Shown piece after piece: positions 1-8,803 of a stretch of DNA of 64,000 nucleotides. Position 1 is the stretch's first letter. Each line of letters opens with the position of its first letter. The notes under the pieces are model-generated. The model made no database searches and was not told the origin of the DNA. It was given only the letters and a program-made list of their open reading frames with translations. This DNA comes from Pleurocapsa sp. PCC 7319. GTDB lineage: Bacteria > Cyanobacteriota > Cyanobacteriia > Cyanobacteriales > Xenococcaceae. Where the stretch lies: positions 1,760,211 to 1,824,210 of the forward strand of contig NZ_KB235922.1 in NCBI RefSeq assembly GCF_000332195.1, written 5' to 3'. Both the position numbers and the translations under genes were made by a program.

Positions 1-1
1 A

Positions 2-3000
2 GTTGACGATAATCAAATTACCGCCACGATTGATGGCGCCGATTCTACAGGTAATGACTTCCTGGAAGAAACTCCCCTCTACCAACTATCGGGAACCGTG
101 TATGAAGACACCAATCTGCCAGATGATAATGCCATCGAGACCGAAGATACACCCATTAGTGGAGTAACAGTCAAACTATTCAATGCGGATGTTGATGGTA
201 ATCCCACTGGAGAGGCGCTCTCCAGCACTACCACTGACGACAATGGCTTCTATGAGTTCAGCGATTTGGGCAACGGGAACTATGTGGTGGTCCAAACTCA
301 ACCAGGTGATTATGACAGTGTGACCGATATTGATGGAGTTGACGATAATCAGATTGCGGCGACTATCGATGGTGCTGATAGCACTGGCAATAACTTTGTA
401 GAAACTCAATTGGGTGCTATCAACGGTAATGTCTCTGAAGATACTACTGGCAATGGACAAGGAGATACTCCTATTGCTGGTGTTACCATCAGTCTGCTCG
501 ATAGTAATGGAGAACCAGTGACTGATGGTGAGGGGAATCCCATTACGACCACTACCAATGAGGATGGTAATTATCTGTTTGAGAATCTGACTCCTGGAGA
601 CTACAGTGTGGTTCAAACTCAGCCAGAGAACTACAACAATCTGACTGAAGATGAAGGTGGTAGTGATGATGACCAACCCGATGACAACGTCGTCAATAGC
701 ATTGGGGTGACCGTCAGTCCTAACGAAACTGATACTGACAACGATTTTGTAGAAACTCAACTGGGTGCTATCAACGGTAATGTCTCTGAAGATACTACTG
801 GTGATGGACAAGGAGATACTCCTATTGCTGGTGTCACCATCAGTCTGCTCGATAGTAATGGCGACCCAGTGACTGATAGTGAGGGGAATCCCATTACGAC
901 CACTACCAATGAGGATGGTAATTATCTGTTTGAGAATCTAACTCCTGGTGACTACAGTGTGGTTCAAACTCAGCCAGCGGACTACAACAATCTGGCGGAA
1001 GATGAAGGTGGTAGTGATGATGACCAACCCGATGACAACGTCGTCAATAGCACTGGGGTAACCGTCAGTCCTAACGAAACTGATACTGGCAATGACTTTG
1101 TGGAAACTCAACTGGGTGCTATCAACGGTAATGTCTCTGAAGATACTACTGGCAATGGACAAGGAGATACTCCTATTGCTGGTGTCACTCTCAGTCTTCT
1201 CGATAGTAATGGAGAACCAGTCACTGATAGCGAGGGTAATCCCATTACGACCACTACCAATGAGGATGGTAATTATCTGTTTGAGAATCTGACTCCTGAT
1301 GACTACAGTGTGGTTCAAACTCAGCCAGCGGACTACAACAATCTGGCGGAAAATGAAGGTGGTAGTGACGATGACCAACCCGATGACAACGTCGTCAACA
1401 GCATTGGGGTAACCGTCAGTCCTAACGAAACTGATACAGGTAATGACTTTGTGGAAGTTGCAATCCCTGGAAACATTAAAGGACGGGTCTGGAATGATAT
1501 TGACTTAGACGGAATTCAAGACGAGGATGAATTTGGAGTAGATGGTGTAGAAGTCAAGCTCTACTTACAAGACGATCCAACCACACCGATCGCTACCACA
1601 ACTACATCTGATGGTGGGAATTATGAATTTCTAGTTAATTCTGATGCCTATTTTGTTGAGTTTACTCGTCCCGAAAATACAGTTTTCAGTCCCGGTGATA
1701 AAGGCAATGATGACAGTCTTGATTCCGATGTCATCAATAAGGTTTCAGGGGTAACTGAAAATATTACACTGTTGCCAGGCGAAACTATCGAATTAGATGC
1801 AGGAATATCTCCTGATTCTGATGGTGACACTATACCTGATGTTACCGAAGGACTGACAGGCGATCGCGATAATGATGGTATACCTGATTATCTAGATGTC
1901 GACCCTGCGGGCTATTTTTACGATCAGAATACTGGAGAAATTATTTCCGGTGCTTCGATTGAGGTGATAGGACCAGGGTTAATCGATCTCACTTCAGATG
2001 GAAGTGCCACAGGATTTTATCAATGGTTTATTGATGGAACTCCCGGAATTTACACGATGGATATTACCCTTCCTGATGGTTATGTCTTCAGTCCAGATCG
2101 TCCTCCTCTTACTCCTGCTATCGATGCAACTGGACTGACACCAGACCCCTTTGAAATGGGATCTTCGAAAAATGAGGCAACAGGAAAACTATTTTCGTTT
2201 GATTTTGCCGATAATCCCTACTATCTTGAATTTGAACTAGCCACGGGAGATCCGTTTATTATCAATAACAACATCCCTCTAATTCCCAATGTGGCAACTA
2301 TTGGTGGAAGAGTATGGGATGACACTGATCGCAACGGAATCGAAGGAGGATTTGAGTCAGGAATAGAAAACATCACTGTCACCTTAATCGGTGGTGGTAC
2401 TGATGGTAATATCGCAACAACCGATGATAATACTGTTGAAACCCTAGTTACTGATAGTAATGGTGAATATCAGTTTATCGACCTTACTCCAGGTATTGAA
2501 TATCAAGTTGTATTTGATCCCAATAATTTACCACCTGAATATAGTGCTGGATTAACTAGCCAGGATACTGGTAACAACGATCAATTCGATTCTGATGCCG
2601 AGCAAAATACTGGTCTTACTCCTATTGTCACCTTAAATCCTGGAGATGCCATAACTGATATTGATGCTGGTCTGTTGACCCCTGAAGTTGATGATCCTAC
2701 TAATCTAATTGAAGGGACACCAAGTCCTGAGGTGATACTTGGTACACCTGGAGATGAAACTATTGCTGGTTATAAAGGTCAAGACACTTTAACTGGTGGT
2801 GATGGTAATGACAACTTCTTCTTTAACGAAACCAGTGATGGGGTTGACATTATTACCGACTTTACTTCAGGAGAAGACCAAATCGACTTAACTTCAATTT
2901 TGAATAATGAACTAGGGTACACAGGTAACAATCCTATTGCCGATGGTCATGTTGTCGTAGCTGACTTTGGTGCAGTAGGTACTATGATTCAAATTGATTT

Positions 3001-3112
3001 TGATGGGGCGAATAGTTTGCTACCTAAAGATGTTGTTTTCTTGGAAGGAGTATCTAACCTCGATGCTAATCCAAATAATGATTTCGATCCTGAAAATGAT
3101 TTAGCCTTCTAA
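2..3112 (+). CDS. SdrD_B/Cna_B-repeat surface protein with RTX C-terminus (5' truncated)
   Basis: Partial: the frame is open from base 2, so the GTG at 98 is probably internal and the true start lies outside the window. The protein is a string of SdrD_B-like beta-sandwich domains (GxVxxDxNxDGxxD, GxYxFxxLxPGxYxV motifs), including three nearly identical 117-residue copies. A thrombospondin-type-3-like Asp-rich stretch (DSDGDTIPD, DRDNDGIPDYLD) sits mid-protein, with another SdrD_B domain near residues 745-830 counted from the GTG. The last ~130 residues carry an RTX-like glycine/aspartate motif (GGDGNDNFFF) followed by a DxITDFxxGEDQIDL block, typical of type I secretion targets. This implies export by an ABC/HlyD/TolC route and Ca2+-stabilised folding outside the cell, as an adhesin or sheath component. 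No secretion genes lie next to it in the window. Strongly acidic composition fits a Ca2+-binding extracellular protein. Confidence 0.88.
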   Translation, partial: VDDNQITATIDGADSTGNDFLEETPLYQLSGTVYEDTNLPDDNAIETEDTPISGVTVKLFNADVDGNPTGEALSSTTTDDNGFYEFSDLGNGNYVVVQTQPGDYDSVTDIDGVDDNQIAATIDGADSTGNNFVETQLGAINGNVSEDTTGNGQGDTPIAGVTISLLDSNGEPVTDGEGNPITTTTNEDGNYLFENLTPGDYSVVQTQPENYNNLTEDEGGSDDDQPDDNVVNSIGVTVSPNETDTDNDFVETQLGAINGNVSEDTTGDGQGDTPIAGVTISLLDSNGDPVTDSEGNPITTTTNEDGNYLFENLTPGDYSVVQTQPADYNNLAEDEGGSDDDQPDDNVVNSTGVTVSPNETDTGNDFVETQLGAINGNVSEDTTGNGQGDTPIAGVTLSLLDSNGEPVTDSEGNPITTTTNEDGNYLFENLTPDDYSVVQTQPADYNNLAENEGGSDDDQPDDNVVNSIGVTVSPNETDTGNDFVEVAIPGNIKGRVWNDIDLDGIQDEDEFGVDGVEVKLYLQDDPTTPIATTTTSDGGNYEFLVNSDAYFVEFTRPENTVFSPGDKGNDDSLDSDVINKVSGVTENITLLPGETIELDAGISPDSDGDTIPDVTEGLTGDRDNDGIPDYLDVDPAGYFYDQNTGEIISGASIEVIGPGLIDLTSDGSATGFYQWFIDGTPGIYTMDITLPDGYVFSPDRPPLTPAIDATGLTPDPFEMGSSKNEATGKLFSFDFADNPYYLEFELATGDPFIINNNIPLIPNVATIGGRVWDDTDRNGIEGGFESGIENITVTLIGGGTDGNIATTDDNTVETLVTDSNGEYQFIDLTPGIEYQVVFDPNNLPPEYSAGLTSQDTGNNDQFDSDAEQNTGLTPIVTLNPGDAITDIDAGLLTPEVDDPTNLIEGTPSPEVILGTPGDETIAGYKGQDTLTGGDGNDNFFFNETSDGVDIITDFTSGEDQIDLTSILNNELGYTGNNPIADGHVVVADFGAVGTMIQIDFDGANSLLPKDVVFLEGVSNLDANPNNDFDPENDLAF
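401..1453 (+). repeat. 351-bp tandem repeat, three copies
   Basis: Copies start at 401, 752 and 1103, each with GAAACTCAA followed by TGGGTGCTATCAACGG, and all are exactly 351 bp (117 codons). Each encodes one SdrD_B-like domain beginning ETQLGAINGN. Copies differ at only scattered bases, so they arose by recent duplication or are homogenised by recombination. The unit is in frame, so copy-number change alters protein length without breaking the gene. Confidence 0.95.
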
Positions 3113-3259
3113 TTTTTCTAGTTAGTTATTTCCAGGAGAATTTGGGCATTTTAAATTATAGATTGAATTTAACTCCTGGAAAACTCACTTTTATTTTGAG
3201 AAGTATGATTTTTGTTTAACTCCAAGTCTATATGTTTCAGTCGTATATTTTACTTATCT

Positions 3260-4231
3260 ATGAATATGTCTATGTTTCGTCAAAACTTAGCCTCCACAGT
3301 TAGTCTGGTTAGTATTTTGGGTTTAGCCAACCTGGTAGCTAGTAATCCTGCCAATGCTTTTACGGTCGATTTCCAAAATACTGATTTTGAAAATAACTAT
3401 ACTGGTTGGAATACTACAGGAGATGCCAGTATTCAAGGAATTTTTCAAGGTATAGATCCTATTGGAGGTAACAATCAAGCTTTGATTACTACCTCTTGTC
3501 CTAATACTGCTTTTGCTGCTGGTGAGTGTTTTGATGCCCAAAATCCTGCTAATCCGCGCTTCGACGATCCTGACGTTAGTAACAATAGAACTTTTAATTT
3601 TTCAGGTTTAGACCAAACTGATGCGAATGGCAATAATGCTCCCAATAATTTGCAAACCTTCTTGGGTTTGGATGCAAATGTTTTAAATATTGACCGTACT
3701 GGCGGAACGATTTCTGGTACTCGTACTCCCAAAGAAGGTTCAGCAATTACTCAAACAATTACTGCCGATGAGTCCTTTACACTTAGTTTTGATTGGAATT
3801 ATTTAAGTAATGACGGCACTCATCCGATTTTCGGTAATCAGGATTTCTCTTTTCTAACTCTTTATCCTGAAGGCTCAGCTCCAAATACTCGCACCATAGA
3901 AATATTGGGAGATAGTACAGGAGCAATTACTCCAATTGATGCCGATCAAACCGATTTTCAGAACGCTGGAGGCTATTTTCGTTATAATTCAGATGTTTTA
4001 GAACCTGGAACTTATGTTGTTGGTCTCGGGGTAGTTGATGTGGATGGTACTGGTATTAGCTCTGGCTTATTGATAGATAATTTTGCTATTCAAAGTCCTG
4101 ATGCTGGAGATCCTGTATTCATTCCTTTTGATTTTTCAGCGACTACTGGTTTAGGCATTGTGGCTGGTATTTTTGGCTTGACCCGTCTACGTCGTAGATT
4201 TAAGTCTGAGACTAACAAAAATATAAGTTAA
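3260..4231 (+). CDS. Secreted protein with cyanobacterial C-terminal anchor (PEP/PFE-CTERM-like)
   Basis: The ATG at 3260 is preferred over the upstream TTG at 3212 because it places a normal signal peptide at the N-terminus: Met-rich start, hydrophobic VSLVSILGLANLV, cleavage after NPANA. The mature part is about 290 residues, rich in Asn, Asp, Thr and Gly, with beta-sandwich character. The C-terminus reads FIPFDFSATTGLGIVAGIFG followed by an Arg-rich tail (RLRRRFK). This is a PF(D/E)FS motif, membrane helix and basic cluster, the sorting-signal layout of cyanobacterial exosortase-like substrates. The function of the extracellular domain is not recognised. It follows the SdrD_B gene by about 150 bp on the same strand and may share its surface role. 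Confidence 0.8.
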   Translation: MNMSMFRQNLASTVSLVSILGLANLVASNPANAFTVDFQNTDFENNYTGWNTTGDASIQGIFQGIDPIGGNNQALITTSCPNTAFAAGECFDAQNPANPRFDDPDVSNNRTFNFSGLDQTDANGNNAPNNLQTFLGLDANVLNIDRTGGTISGTRTPKEGSAITQTITADESFTLSFDWNYLSNDGTHPIFGNQDFSFLTLYPEGSAPNTRTIEILGDSTGAITPIDADQTDFQNAGGYFRYNSDVLEPGTYVVGLGVVDVDGTGISSGLLIDNFAIQSPDAGDPVFIPFDFSATTGLGIVAGIFGLTRLRRRFKSETNKNIS

Positions 4232-4554
4232 TTCCCTTCTTCAGGAAATCACTTAGTTGCTAGTAGTTTGACGAATGATTTTTAACAAGTCAAATCTCTA
4301 TATATGCTGTACTTAGAAAGCATGATAAAAATATCACTACTGTCACAGCTTTTTTGTCAACTGCTAGTATCTATCTACAATAATCAAATATTTTATCGAC
4401 TTCTATAAATTTTAAGTCTATTAATAAAACAAATTTACATATTTTACAAAGTAATATAATCAGTATTTACACTCACAACAAAATAGAATATTTTAGCAAT
4501 AATAAAACCAGTATTTTTATCAATATATTTATTTGATTTTTAGGTGTAATTATA
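4232..4554. other. AT-rich intergenic region
   Basis: About 320 bp of very AT-rich DNA upstream of the glycosyltransferase gene. It probably contains that gene's promoter, but no clear operator, hairpin or RNA gene could be picked out by eye. Confidence 0.5.
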
Positions 4555-5961
4555 GTGTCTATCAAATCGAAGTTGTGGTCAAAAACTACAAGAAAGACTT
4601 TCGTAAAAGCTTTTCAAAAAAAAAGACCTACAAAAGATTTAATAGCTAAAAATTTTAATTTATTAATAATTACTCAATTCTTTCCACCAGATTATGCTGC
4701 TACTGGTCAATTAATTCAAGAACTAGCAAATCAGTTAGGACAAAAAAACATCCAAGTTAATATCTTTACAGGACAACCAGGATATGCTTATAAACAAAAA
4801 AAAGCACCAGCTAAAGAAATCAGAAATAATGTAGCTATACAACGTTCTAGAGCATCACGATTTTGGTCTCAGAGAATTCGAGGGAAAACATTAAATGGGA
4901 TTGTATTTGCTCTTAGATCAGCTTGTTATTTATTTAAAAATGCTCATAAAAATGATCTTGTTATATTAACTACTGCACCTCCTTTCCTCGCAATCATTGG
5001 TTTTTTGGCAAAGTGTTTTTTGGGAATTAATTATATATGTTTGGTTTATGATTTGTATCCTGAGGTTGCTGTAGAATTGGGTGTTATTTCTCAAAATAAT
5101 TTAGTGACTAAATTATGGAACAAAATTAATACTATTGTTTGGAATAAAAGCAAAAAAGTAGTGGTATTAAGCGAAACAATGAAACAAAGAATTATTGCTA
5201 AAAATTTGTTTGTTCCATCAAAAATTTCGGTGATTCATAATTGGGCAGATGCAGAATGGATAAAACCATTAAAAAAACAAAAAAATTGGTTTGCTCGTCA
5301 GTATGGAATAAACCATAAATTCACAGTTTTATATTCTGGTAATTTCGGTTTATGTCATGATTTAGATACAGTTTTAGGAGCCATGAAAATACTCAAAAAC
5401 CAGCCTGTTCAATTTGTATTTATTGGTGCTGGAGCTAAACACGATATTTGTCGCCAAAGAGTCTTAGAATTTAACCTAAAGAATAGTATTTTTCTGCCGT
5501 ATCAAGATAGAGATAAATTACCTTATTCTTTGACTGCTTGTGACTTAGCTTTAGTGAGTATAGCACCTGGTTTAGAGGGCATAATTGTCCCTAGTAAAGT
5601 ATACGGAATTATGGCAGCAGGTAAAGCGATCGCCGCTATTTGTGAATCTCATTCTTATCTACGTAAATTAATTACAGATGCTGAATGTGGGGCGTATTTT
5701 AATAACAATTGCAGCGAGGATTTAGCAAAATTTATTTTAACTTTAGCTTCCAATCCAGAGTTAACCGCGCGGATGGGTATTTCTGGTCGTAACTATATGC
5801 AAAAAAACTTTACTCCTCAAATTATTGCTCAAAAATATTGTGAAATTCTAGATATTGATTCTAGCTTTAATGTTATCGATAATAAATTAGAACGAAAAAA
5901 AGTTAGTCAAGATAAATTTTTACCTACCCGCTATATAAAACAAAGATATACCAATATTTAA
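4555..5961 (+). CDS. Glycosyltransferase family 4 (WbuB-like)
   Basis: GTG start. After a basic N-terminal tail of about 30 residues comes the GT-B N-terminal fold (LLIITQFFPPDYAATGQLIQ, a glycine-containing donor/acceptor loop). The C-terminal Rossmann half has YSGNFGLCHDLDTVL and the nucleotide-sugar motif LEGIIVPSKVYGIMAAGKA near residues 345-362. Length (468 aa) is slightly longer than usual for WbuB-type enzymes because of extra basic tails at both ends. Such enzymes transfer a sugar from a nucleotide donor to a lipid-linked glycan at the cytoplasmic face of the membrane, in exopolysaccharide or O-antigen assembly. The acetyltransferase about 45 bp downstream on the same strand suggests a small operon. 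Exact sugar specificity cannot be read from sequence. Confidence 0.88.
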   Translation: MSIKSKLWSKTTRKTFVKAFQKKRPTKDLIAKNFNLLIITQFFPPDYAATGQLIQELANQLGQKNIQVNIFTGQPGYAYKQKKAPAKEIRNNVAIQRSRASRFWSQRIRGKTLNGIVFALRSACYLFKNAHKNDLVILTTAPPFLAIIGFLAKCFLGINYICLVYDLYPEVAVELGVISQNNLVTKLWNKINTIVWNKSKKVVVLSETMKQRIIAKNLFVPSKISVIHNWADAEWIKPLKKQKNWFARQYGINHKFTVLYSGNFGLCHDLDTVLGAMKILKNQPVQFVFIGAGAKHDICRQRVLEFNLKNSIFLPYQDRDKLPYSLTACDLALVSIAPGLEGIIVPSKVYGIMAAGKAIAAICESHSYLRKLITDAECGAYFNNNCSEDLAKFILTLASNPELTARMGISGRNYMQKNFTPQIIAQKYCEILDIDSSFNVIDNKLERKKVSQDKFLPTRYIKQRYTNI

Positions 5962-6006
5962 AGCCCCATAAAAATATTTTTAGTTCTTCAATTTTTGTCT
6001 ACAAGT

Positions 6007-6618
6007 ATGACAGAAAAAGATATTTTACTTAAGCAAAAACATTATGAAATAGATGTAGATGAAGATTCTTTAGTGGATTTAAGCTCTTACAATCTATCTA
6101 ACTTTAATCTGGGCAAACCTAAGTGGTTTGTAATGGTATGGTGGCTAATTCAAGCATTATTATTTCCGCTCAGCTTACATAATCATAATAATTTTCGCTG
6201 TTTTATCTTACGTTTATTTGGCGCAAAAATTGGCAAAGATGTCGTTATCCGACCAACTGCTCGCATTACTTATCCTTGGAAAGTGGATATTGGCAACTAT
6301 ACCTGGATCGGAGATGATGTAGTTTTCTATAGTCTTGACCAAATAAAAATCGGTTCTCATTGTGTGATTTCTCAGAAATCTTATCTTTGTACAGGTAGCC
6401 ATAATATTGAAGATAAATCATTTAGTCTCATCACTGCACCAATCTCAATTGGTAATGGCACTTGGATTGCTACAGATTGCTTTGTTGCGCCAGGAATTAG
6501 TGTTGGTTCAAACAGTGTTATTGGTGCCAGGAGTAGCGTGATGAAGAGTATTCCTGCTCGACAAGTTGCTTGGGGTAGTCCATGTACCGTGCGTTATCCT
6601 AGGGTGATTAAATCTTAA
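6007..6618 (+). CDS. WcaF-like hexapeptide acetyltransferase
   Basis: The ATG at 6007 (MTEKDILLKQ) is chosen over the TTG twelve bases upstream. The C-terminal two thirds form a left-handed beta-helix of hexapeptide repeats (IGKDVVIRP, IGNYTWIGDDVVF, IGSHCVISQ, IGNGTWIATDCFVAPG, VGSNSVIGARSSV). The SHNIED motif supplies the usual catalytic His. An N-terminal hydrophobic patch (FVMVWWLIQALLFPL) is typical of WcaF-like colanic-acid acetyltransferases. Predicted to O-acetylate a sugar of the exopolysaccharide made with the preceding glycosyltransferase. Length (203 aa) is normal for the family. Confidence 0.87.
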   Translation: MTEKDILLKQKHYEIDVDEDSLVDLSSYNLSNFNLGKPKWFVMVWWLIQALLFPLSLHNHNNFRCFILRLFGAKIGKDVVIRPTARITYPWKVDIGNYTWIGDDVVFYSLDQIKIGSHCVISQKSYLCTGSHNIEDKSFSLITAPISIGNGTWIATDCFVAPGISVGSNSVIGARSSVMKSIPARQVAWGSPCTVRYPRVIKS

Positions 6619-6713
6619 TTCGGATATTATCGAAAAAAGCTAAGCGATCGCTCTTAAGATAAATAAAATTAAATATCCATTAAGCGATTGCTTTAAGTAG
6701 GCAATATCTTAAA

Positions 6714-7724
<1,011 letters not shown>

Positions 7725-7903
7725 CTATATAACCTATAGTTATCAGTAATTTATAAAGTGTCATATTTTCGTTAAAATTTTTAAAACTTACAGTTATTAA
7801 TGCTAGCGCGAAGCGTATCCGACGGGTAATCGCCAACCCAACACTAGAATAACTATGACTTAGAATTGAATTAAACTAACCAAAGACATCACATTATTTC
7901 TTC

Positions 7904-8128
7904 ATGGACAGAATTGCCGTTAATCCTCAAATTCATTTTGGTAAACCTTGTATAGCAGGTACGCGCGTAACGGTGCAAAGTGTTTTAGAACTTCTTAATG
8001 AGGGGTTATCTTTCAATAATATTATTCAAGAGTATTATCCCGAGCTAGAAATCTCAGATATTAAAGCCTGTTTAGAATATGCCATTGCCTTGATAGCGGC
8101 TGAAGATATCAATCTCGTATTTGCATAA
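7904..8128 (+). CDS. DUF433 antitoxin-like protein
   Basis: 74 aa with the DUF433 signature: NPQIHFGKPCIAGTRVTVQSVLELLNEG, then a second helical part with ISDIKACLEYA. This family is a small helix-turn-helix/winged-helix domain that usually precedes a PIN-like DUF5615 protein and is regarded as its antitoxin and DNA-binding repressor. The partner begins two bases after this stop codon, so the pair is surely cotranscribed. The assignment as an antitoxin is by family and context only. Confidence 0.85.
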   Translation: MDRIAVNPQIHFGKPCIAGTRVTVQSVLELLNEGLSFNNIIQEYYPELEISDIKACLEYAIALIAAEDINLVFA

Positions 8129-8130
8129 CC

Positions 8131-8490
8131 GTGAAATTTTTATTCGATCAAGATGTATATGCTATCACGGCTAAATTTTTGATTAGTTCTGGATATGATT
8201 TGATTCATGTTACGGAAATTAGTCTTTCACAAGCTAGTGACGAAGAAATACTCAAAATAGCTCAAGAACAAAACCTAATTATAATTACGCGAGATAGAGA
8301 TTATGGAAATTTAGTTTTTGTCAGACTAATGGGTGCTGGAGTAATTTATCTTCGGATGTTGCCTAATACTTTAAATGAAGTCCACCAAGAACTGATACGG
8401 GTATTAGAAACTTATTCTGAACAAGATTTATCAAAAGCTTTTGTGGTTGTGGAGTCTAACGGACATAAATTTAGAAAACTATCTTTTTAA
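8131..8490 (+). CDS. DUF5615 PIN-like toxin candidate
   Basis: GTG start two bases after the DUF433 stop. The 119-aa protein has the PIN-like acidic pattern: FDQDVY at residues 4-9 and TRDRDYGNL near residues 51-59. This is the layout of DUF5615 (Mut7-C-like) nucleases, which pair with DUF433 proteins. The likely activity is RNA cleavage inhibited by the upstream partner. The acidic residues expected for metal binding are present, so there is no sign of inactivation. Confidence 0.85.
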   Translation: MKFLFDQDVYAITAKFLISSGYDLIHVTEISLSQASDEEILKIAQEQNLIIITRDRDYGNLVFVRLMGAGVIYLRMLPNTLNEVHQELIRVLETYSEQDLSKAFVVVESNGHKFRKLSF

Positions 8491-8803
8491 ATTACTCTTA
8501 AGCGATTGCGCGGAGCGCACTGGCAGAGCCAATCGCTATTAATACAAATATAGGATCAAGTTGCATTTGGATGAAAACTTAAGTAATTTCATCTCGAAAT
8601 ATAAGATAGTAAGATTTTATAATCTTAGCTGGGAATAATTGAGATCGCCGATTAACATCAGCATTTAAGGTCAAATCGAAAACAATTGACCTTAAATTAT
8701 CAAATTTGTGAGAAACTCAGACTGAGAACATGAAAAGATTTTGAAATAAATTTACAGCTATTCTGGCGAACTAAATTGTTTCTAAGAATAGATACAAAGC
8801 CTC
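8491..8803. other. Intergenic region with a palindromic repeat
   Basis: About 310 bp between the DUF5615 gene and the CHAT gene. It holds the GCGATTG-type palindrome at 8501-8537 and otherwise AT-rich DNA. No RNA gene or clear promoter element was recognised. Confidence 0.5.
8501..8537. repeat. GCGATTG/CAATCGC palindromic repeat
   Basis: Arms AGCGATTG (8501-8508) and CAATCGCT (8530-8537) flank a GC-rich spacer. Its position just after the DUF5615 stop could let it act as a terminator, although no T-tract follows. A similar element lies inside the next gene at 8848-8882. Confidence 0.6.

Noticed and set aside
176-1378. Minus-strand frames over the SdrD_B repeats
   Set aside because: They repeat with the 351-bp period only because the opposite strand does, and the composition is not protein-like.
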